DNA from: Panacagrimonas perspica
GTDB taxonomy: Bacteria; Pseudomonadota; Gammaproteobacteria; Nevskiales; Nevskiaceae
Assembly (NCBI RefSeq): GCF_004364935.1
Contig: NZ_SOBT01000008.1
Location: 62,001 to 126,000, forward strand
Direction: 5' to 3'
Length of the DNA: 64,000 nt
The notes under the pieces were generated by a model that was not told where the DNA came from, made no database searches, and worked only from the letters and a program-made list of their open reading frames with translations. Made by a program: the position numbers and the translations under genes. The first letter of the stretch is position 1. Each line of letters starts with the position of its first letter. Positions 61,601 to 64,000 of this stretch are shown here, one piece after another.

Positions 61601-63553
61601 GGTGCCGGACGTCCAGGCTTCCGGACTCCAGCTCACGGTGGCTGCCGTACCGAAGCTCGAGCGCCGGTTGCTGATGTTGTTCAGGCCGGTGACGAAGGGT
61701 GCCGCACTGGCCGTGCTCTGGCCGGTGATTCGCAACGGCAACGTCGTGCTGTCCGAGGAGTTGGCCGTGAATTCGACGTAGGCCGACAGGATGCGAGACC
61801 CTGCAGGAACCTGCAGCGTGTCGAAACGCAGGCCGACGATCTGCGCGTTGGAGCCGCTGAGTCCCAGTACGGTCGGATTGGCGTTGACGGTCAGCGCGCC
61901 GTTGCTGGCTTGTTCGTTGGCGTCGTTCTCGCTCGCCGTGATCTGGCGACTGGTCGATCGGGTCGTGCAGCTGTTGTCGAGAGCGGCGTCGCCGTCGCTA
62001 TAACTGAAGGACAGCGTCGGGCCATTGCCGGCGACAACACCGGTTGCGAACGCGCGCAGGCCTGCCGGCGTACCGGTGACCTTGAACGTGAAGTTCATCG
62101 AATGACCGCCACACCAGTCCGACTGCGAAGTGCGGGCGCCGATCAGGCTGACGAGGCTGGGCGTATCGATGGTGCCCACACCCGCTGGCATCACCGGCAC
62201 ATTCCACGTCAGTTCGGTCCCAGTGGTTGCGTTGGAGACGGCGTTGGCGCCGGTGGTGAAGGCTGTGGACGCCGAGGTGACACCGATCTGCACGGCCAGC
62301 GCGCCGCCGGCCTGCGTACGACCCGGGTTGATGCCCGGCAGGCCGCGGAACTGGATGCGCGCCGACGTGAGGGCAACGCCGCGCGGAATCATGACGTTGT
62401 CGAAGCGCAGGCCGAACATCTGGTTGGCCGTTTGCGACGTCGTGTAGGTGAGTTGCAGGCGTGGCGCCAAGGTGTTGCTGCCACCCTGGAACGCCTTGAC
62501 GGTTCGGCGGGCGGTGCTGGTGCCCTCGGTGGGCAGATCGAGCAGGAACGTCATCGCGTTGCCGTTGACCCAGCCCGCTCGGCCGCGGACGGCTGTCACG
62601 ATCGTGCTCAGGTCGGGCGTCTCGATGGACGAATTCGTGGAGGTGCAACGGCCCGCGGCACCGGTGGGCTTCCAGTTCACCGAAGCGGTGGTGCGGGCGC
62701 GGTTCCAGACGCCGCTGGTCGTGGTGTCGAACGCGAGCGAGTCGTCGTTGTTCTGGCCGTAGACGACGATGTTGGCGCTCGCATCGGTGGTCTGGTTCGT
62801 CACGTCGCAGGTGAAGACGATCTTGGCGCTGGTGACGGTGGCATCGGTGGGCAGCGCAACACCTTCGAAGCGCAGACCCACGTAGCGCGTGGTCTTGTTG
62901 GGCGTGCCATCGCCGATACGAGCCAGTTCGATATCGGCGCTCTGGCGGGTGCCTGCTCCGGCATCCGAGTCGACGGCGTTGTCGGAGTACTGTTCGGCCT
63001 CGTTCTTCACCGCGTTGATCACGTACGTGGCCGTGACCGGCGTGGTGGCGCCGCGGCTGCCGACCAGCAAGACCTGGTTGGCGGCCGCAGGACCGAGCGT
63101 CACGGTGGAGCCGTTCTGGTAGGCCTCGCCGCCGCTGCTGGCGGGTGAGTTCGACAGATCGATGGATTCACGCAAGCTCGTATCGACATCGCTCGCGGCC
63201 GCTTCAAGGTCCGCGGTCGGGAACAGGATGGCACCGCCTTCGCTTCCGGACAGGCGCCCGAGCCCGACGTTGATGTTGGCGCCCAGGCTGTTGATCACCA
63301 GCGTGAGCGCATCCTTCATGCGCTGCAGACGGGAAATTCCAACGTCATCGGTATCTGCCATCGAGCCTGACGTGTCCATCAGGAACAGCAGATTCGGACG
63401 CACCACGGAGTCGTCGTCCTGGATGACCACATCCGGGAAGAAGATCTCGGTGTCGTCGGCGACGACCTGTCCCGTTCCCGAACCCAGGACGAGGCCCAGG
63501 ATCAGCGTGGAGAGCCGGATAGCGAGGTTGCGGGAGGGCGAGACGGTATTCAT
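58610..63553 (-). CDS. pilY1: Type IV pilus tip adhesin/assembly protein PilY1, with inserted repeat domains
   Basis: A 1647-residue protein with signal peptide (about 1-32). A von Willebrand A domain begins at residue 53 with the MIDAS DTSGS (D60), but is interrupted: residues about 170-713 are three tandem beta-sandwich-like repeats (each with GLRF, SAxIxF and WxNGNA or similar). The vWA sequence resumes near 717 (LSDGQPNNTQ at about 830). Residues 970-1640 are the PilY1 beta-propeller, with the calcium loop DLDGDGLSD at 1358-1366. PilY1 sits at the pilus tip, adheres and regulates retraction. It is upstream of pilE and downstream of pilX. The repeats are unusual. Confidence 0.88.
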   Translation of the reverse strand: MNTVSPSRNLAIRLSTLILGLVLGSGTGQVVADDTEIFFPDVVIQDDDSVVRPNLLFLMDTSGSMADTDDVGISRLQRMKDALTLVINSLGANINVGLGRLSGSEGGAILFPTADLEAAASDVDTSLRESIDLSNSPASSGGEAYQNGSTVTLGPAAANQVLLVGSRGATTPVTATYVINAVKNEAEQYSDNAVDSDAGAGTRQSADIELARIGDGTPNKTTRYVGLRFEGVALPTDATVTSAKIVFTCDVTNQTTDASANIVVYGQNNDDSLAFDTTTSGVWNRARTTASVNWKPTGAAGRCTSTNSSIETPDLSTIVTAVRGRAGWVNGNAMTFLLDLPTEGTSTARRTVKAFQGGSNTLAPRLQLTYTTSQTANQMFGLRFDNVMIPRGVALTSARIQFRGLPGINPGRTQAGGALAVQIGVTSASTAFTTGANAVSNATTGTELTWNVPVMPAGVGTIDTPSLVSLIGARTSQSDWCGGHSMNFTFKVTGTPAGLRAFATGVVAGNGPTLSFSYSDGDAALDNSCTTRSTSRQITASENDANEQASNGALTVNANPTVLGLSGSNAQIVGLRFDTLQVPAGSRILSAYVEFTANSSDSTTLPLRITGQSTASAAPFVTGLNNISNRRSSFGTAATVSWSPEAWTSGTLYRTPDLSTIVQEIVNRTDWVNGNALALIIDAPSATGSNNRRRPRSYDTGASSAPRLVITAEMPTARLKVREYLKKLIADFPANGNTPVPELLYEAAQYWRGGAAYFGKTRGDGNVTPDSDGFSTSSAHRISGRATFTAPPTIVTPAGCTAADPGAAECADERITNNAIYKSPFTDLACSTNAQILLSDGQPNNTQASSVTLIRNNLLNNAACASSGDPACATDIAALLRNNDQSSTLNGTQTVTTYTVGLADLSSAAFLRSVATAGGGSFFAANSTDDLVNAFSSIVQRILDIPTTFVAPAVSVNSFNRLTDRNEIYFALFRPKLETRWEGNFKRYKIGPGADGKGTVLDVNNAVAVDSGTGFFRDSARSFWSTTADGNNVGEGGILDKFPASRTVYTNTGTASALNAGPAAAPTAVTLSATANSMVTTNTAVTKALLGDSTMPDGDRTNIINYARGIDALDDDQDGSTTDARYAFGDPLHSEPALVTYGGTEAAPDITAFVGTNEGGLHAINAQTGVELWSFIPQELLPNLRRYAYNTGNYSNRPYGVDGPITTLFRDSAGKHYSFFASGRSVLLYFGLRMGGRQYYAMDVTTRTAPTLKWVIRGGGTGLYRELGQSWGRAVPARITVNGAVRSVIVLSGGYDIKQDLEDVPTADSMGRAVFIVDANTGERIWWGGKNPGDGNGAPDLAVTTMQYSIPGTPAVIDLDGDGLSDRIYVADTGGQIFRIDLNPANSGAANLATATRIATLGGTTLATARRFYQSPDVTITRAPGSSTRYLSIAIGSGYRGHPLETQTEERFYVLRDPDVAKSATSLPTRIGTSGSITNANLYDATTNAIGSTNETTAQAAKVTLNNADGFYVRLQETSNAQVGEKVLSDAQTFDGQVLFTTFTPAARSTGQNCRASSGLSRFYLFSIIDGQPVQNFDEVGDPNELTQTDRYTELAQGGLSPTPVILFPDLTSTTGNLPNNALVCSGTECLELFNLGTEKTYWIKRQ

Positions 63554-63572
63554 GGGTTGCGACCTTGCCGAG

Positions 63573-64000
63573 TTACGGCCTGGGTGCGATGCGGGCTAGG
63601 CCCTGTTGGTGATCGGACGCTGCGTTGGTGTTGCGCAGGGTGCTGGTGGCGCGAATCGTGAAGCGATAGGCCGTCGTATCGCCTTTGAGCGAGAAGTTCT
63701 CGAGCGGCGGCCCGCTTCCGTCAGGGTTGTCGGAGGTCAGGAAGGCGACGCTCGTAACCGCGCCGGCCGTGAGGTACGGCGGCACGATATCCACGCTGCG
63801 GGTCGGCCGGCCCGCCAGGTCCGTCGCGTTGACGGCCGCGACCAGAATGTTTGTTTCCCCGGCAGGCGCAGCAACTTCTCCGCGGACTTCGGCCATCACC
63901 CGTCGGATAGCGGACTCCGCGCCCTGAAACGTGACGGTCTTGAACTGATAGTTGGCCGCCTGAAGCGTCTGCGACGAGGTCACGCGGATGGCCGCCAGCC
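63573..64000 (-). CDS. pilX: Type IV pilus protein PilX, cut at the window edge
   Basis: The right window edge cuts the N-terminus; 142 residues are visible. RVTSSQTLQAANYQFKTVTF and QGAESAIRRVMAEVRGEV match the conserved helix of PilX after the membrane segment, and the rest is a beta domain. Stop is 19 bp before pilY1. This is the second PilX-type gene in the window and would be the partner of PilY1. Confidence 0.72.
   Translation of the reverse strand, partial: LAAIRVTSSQTLQAANYQFKTVTFQGAESAIRRVMAEVRGEVAAPAGETNILVAAVNATDLAGRPTRSVDIVPPYLTAGAVTSVAFLTSDNPDGSGPPLENFSLKGDTTAYRFTIRATSTLRNTNAASDHQQGLARIAPRP

Overview
The window looks like chromosome of a high-GC, flagellated, type-IV-piliated gammaproteobacterium. 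The best guess is the Xanthomonadales/Nevskiales side of the class: there are GTAG-headed palindromic repeats, a FadBA beta-oxidation pair, a phasin for polyhydroxyalkanoate granules, and an mtnA-mtaD-ubiG-mupP-yciK block arranged as in Pseudomonas. This placement is inference from gene content. I found no rRNA, tRNA, CRISPR array, transposase or prophage genes.

Layout. 1-4.9 kb: a partial ArsR-type regulator, a phasin, and divergent fadB-fadA ending in a strong terminator. 5-7.7 kb: argD and a FecR-like/SPOR envelope protein. 7.7-10.4 kb (minus): suhB followed by the cation/proton antiporter cvrA. 10.5-14.6 kb: a tightly overlapped run of trmJ, two small membrane proteins, cysE, a cysteine desulfurase and arfB. 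14.6-22 kb: mixed metabolic and unknown genes (secreted alpha/beta hydrolase, DUF1993, luciferase-like monooxygenase, a large unknown lipoprotein, selO, a ketopantoate-reductase-family gene). 22-25.3 kb: a 1072-residue cyclase/ATPase signalling protein. 25.5-30.1 kb: a MerR regulator divergent from a LolA-like periplasmic protein and an RND exporter with a C-terminal cyclic-nucleotide-binding domain. 30.2-34.3 kb: an unknown protein, an aldehyde dehydrogenase, a poly-Gly lipoprotein and greB.

34.6-41.4 kb is the flagellar operon fliE-F-G-H-I-J-K behind a well-formed sigma-54 promoter. A 27-bp inverted repeat element sits between fliH and fliI. 41.6-43.6 kb (minus): yciB, yciI, a BolA-like gene and a ParA-family ATPase. 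43.7-49.8 kb: yciO, then a rhomboid-free chromosome/translation operon of site-2 protease, trpS, a GNAT acetyltransferase, scpA, scpB and rluB. 49.9-54.5 kb: methionine salvage (mtaD, divergent mtnA) joined by overlapping start/stop codons to ubiG, mupP and a yciK-like reductase. 54.4-64 kb: type IV pilus minor-pilin genes in two minus-strand sets (fimT-pilW-pilX-pilV and pilX-pilY1-pilE) with a plus-strand pilin gene between them.

Three themes cut across the genes. Palindromic repeats with GTAG ends sit exactly at gene ends and lend their TAG as stop codon. Several genes look leaderless, with the -10 box 5-6 nt before the start codon. Cyclic-nucleotide signalling is suggested by a cyclase-domain protein about 2 kb from an exporter that carries a well-conserved cNMP phosphate-binding cassette. 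The most unusual items are that exporter module and a PilY1 whose von Willebrand domain is split by three tandem beta-sandwich-like repeats.
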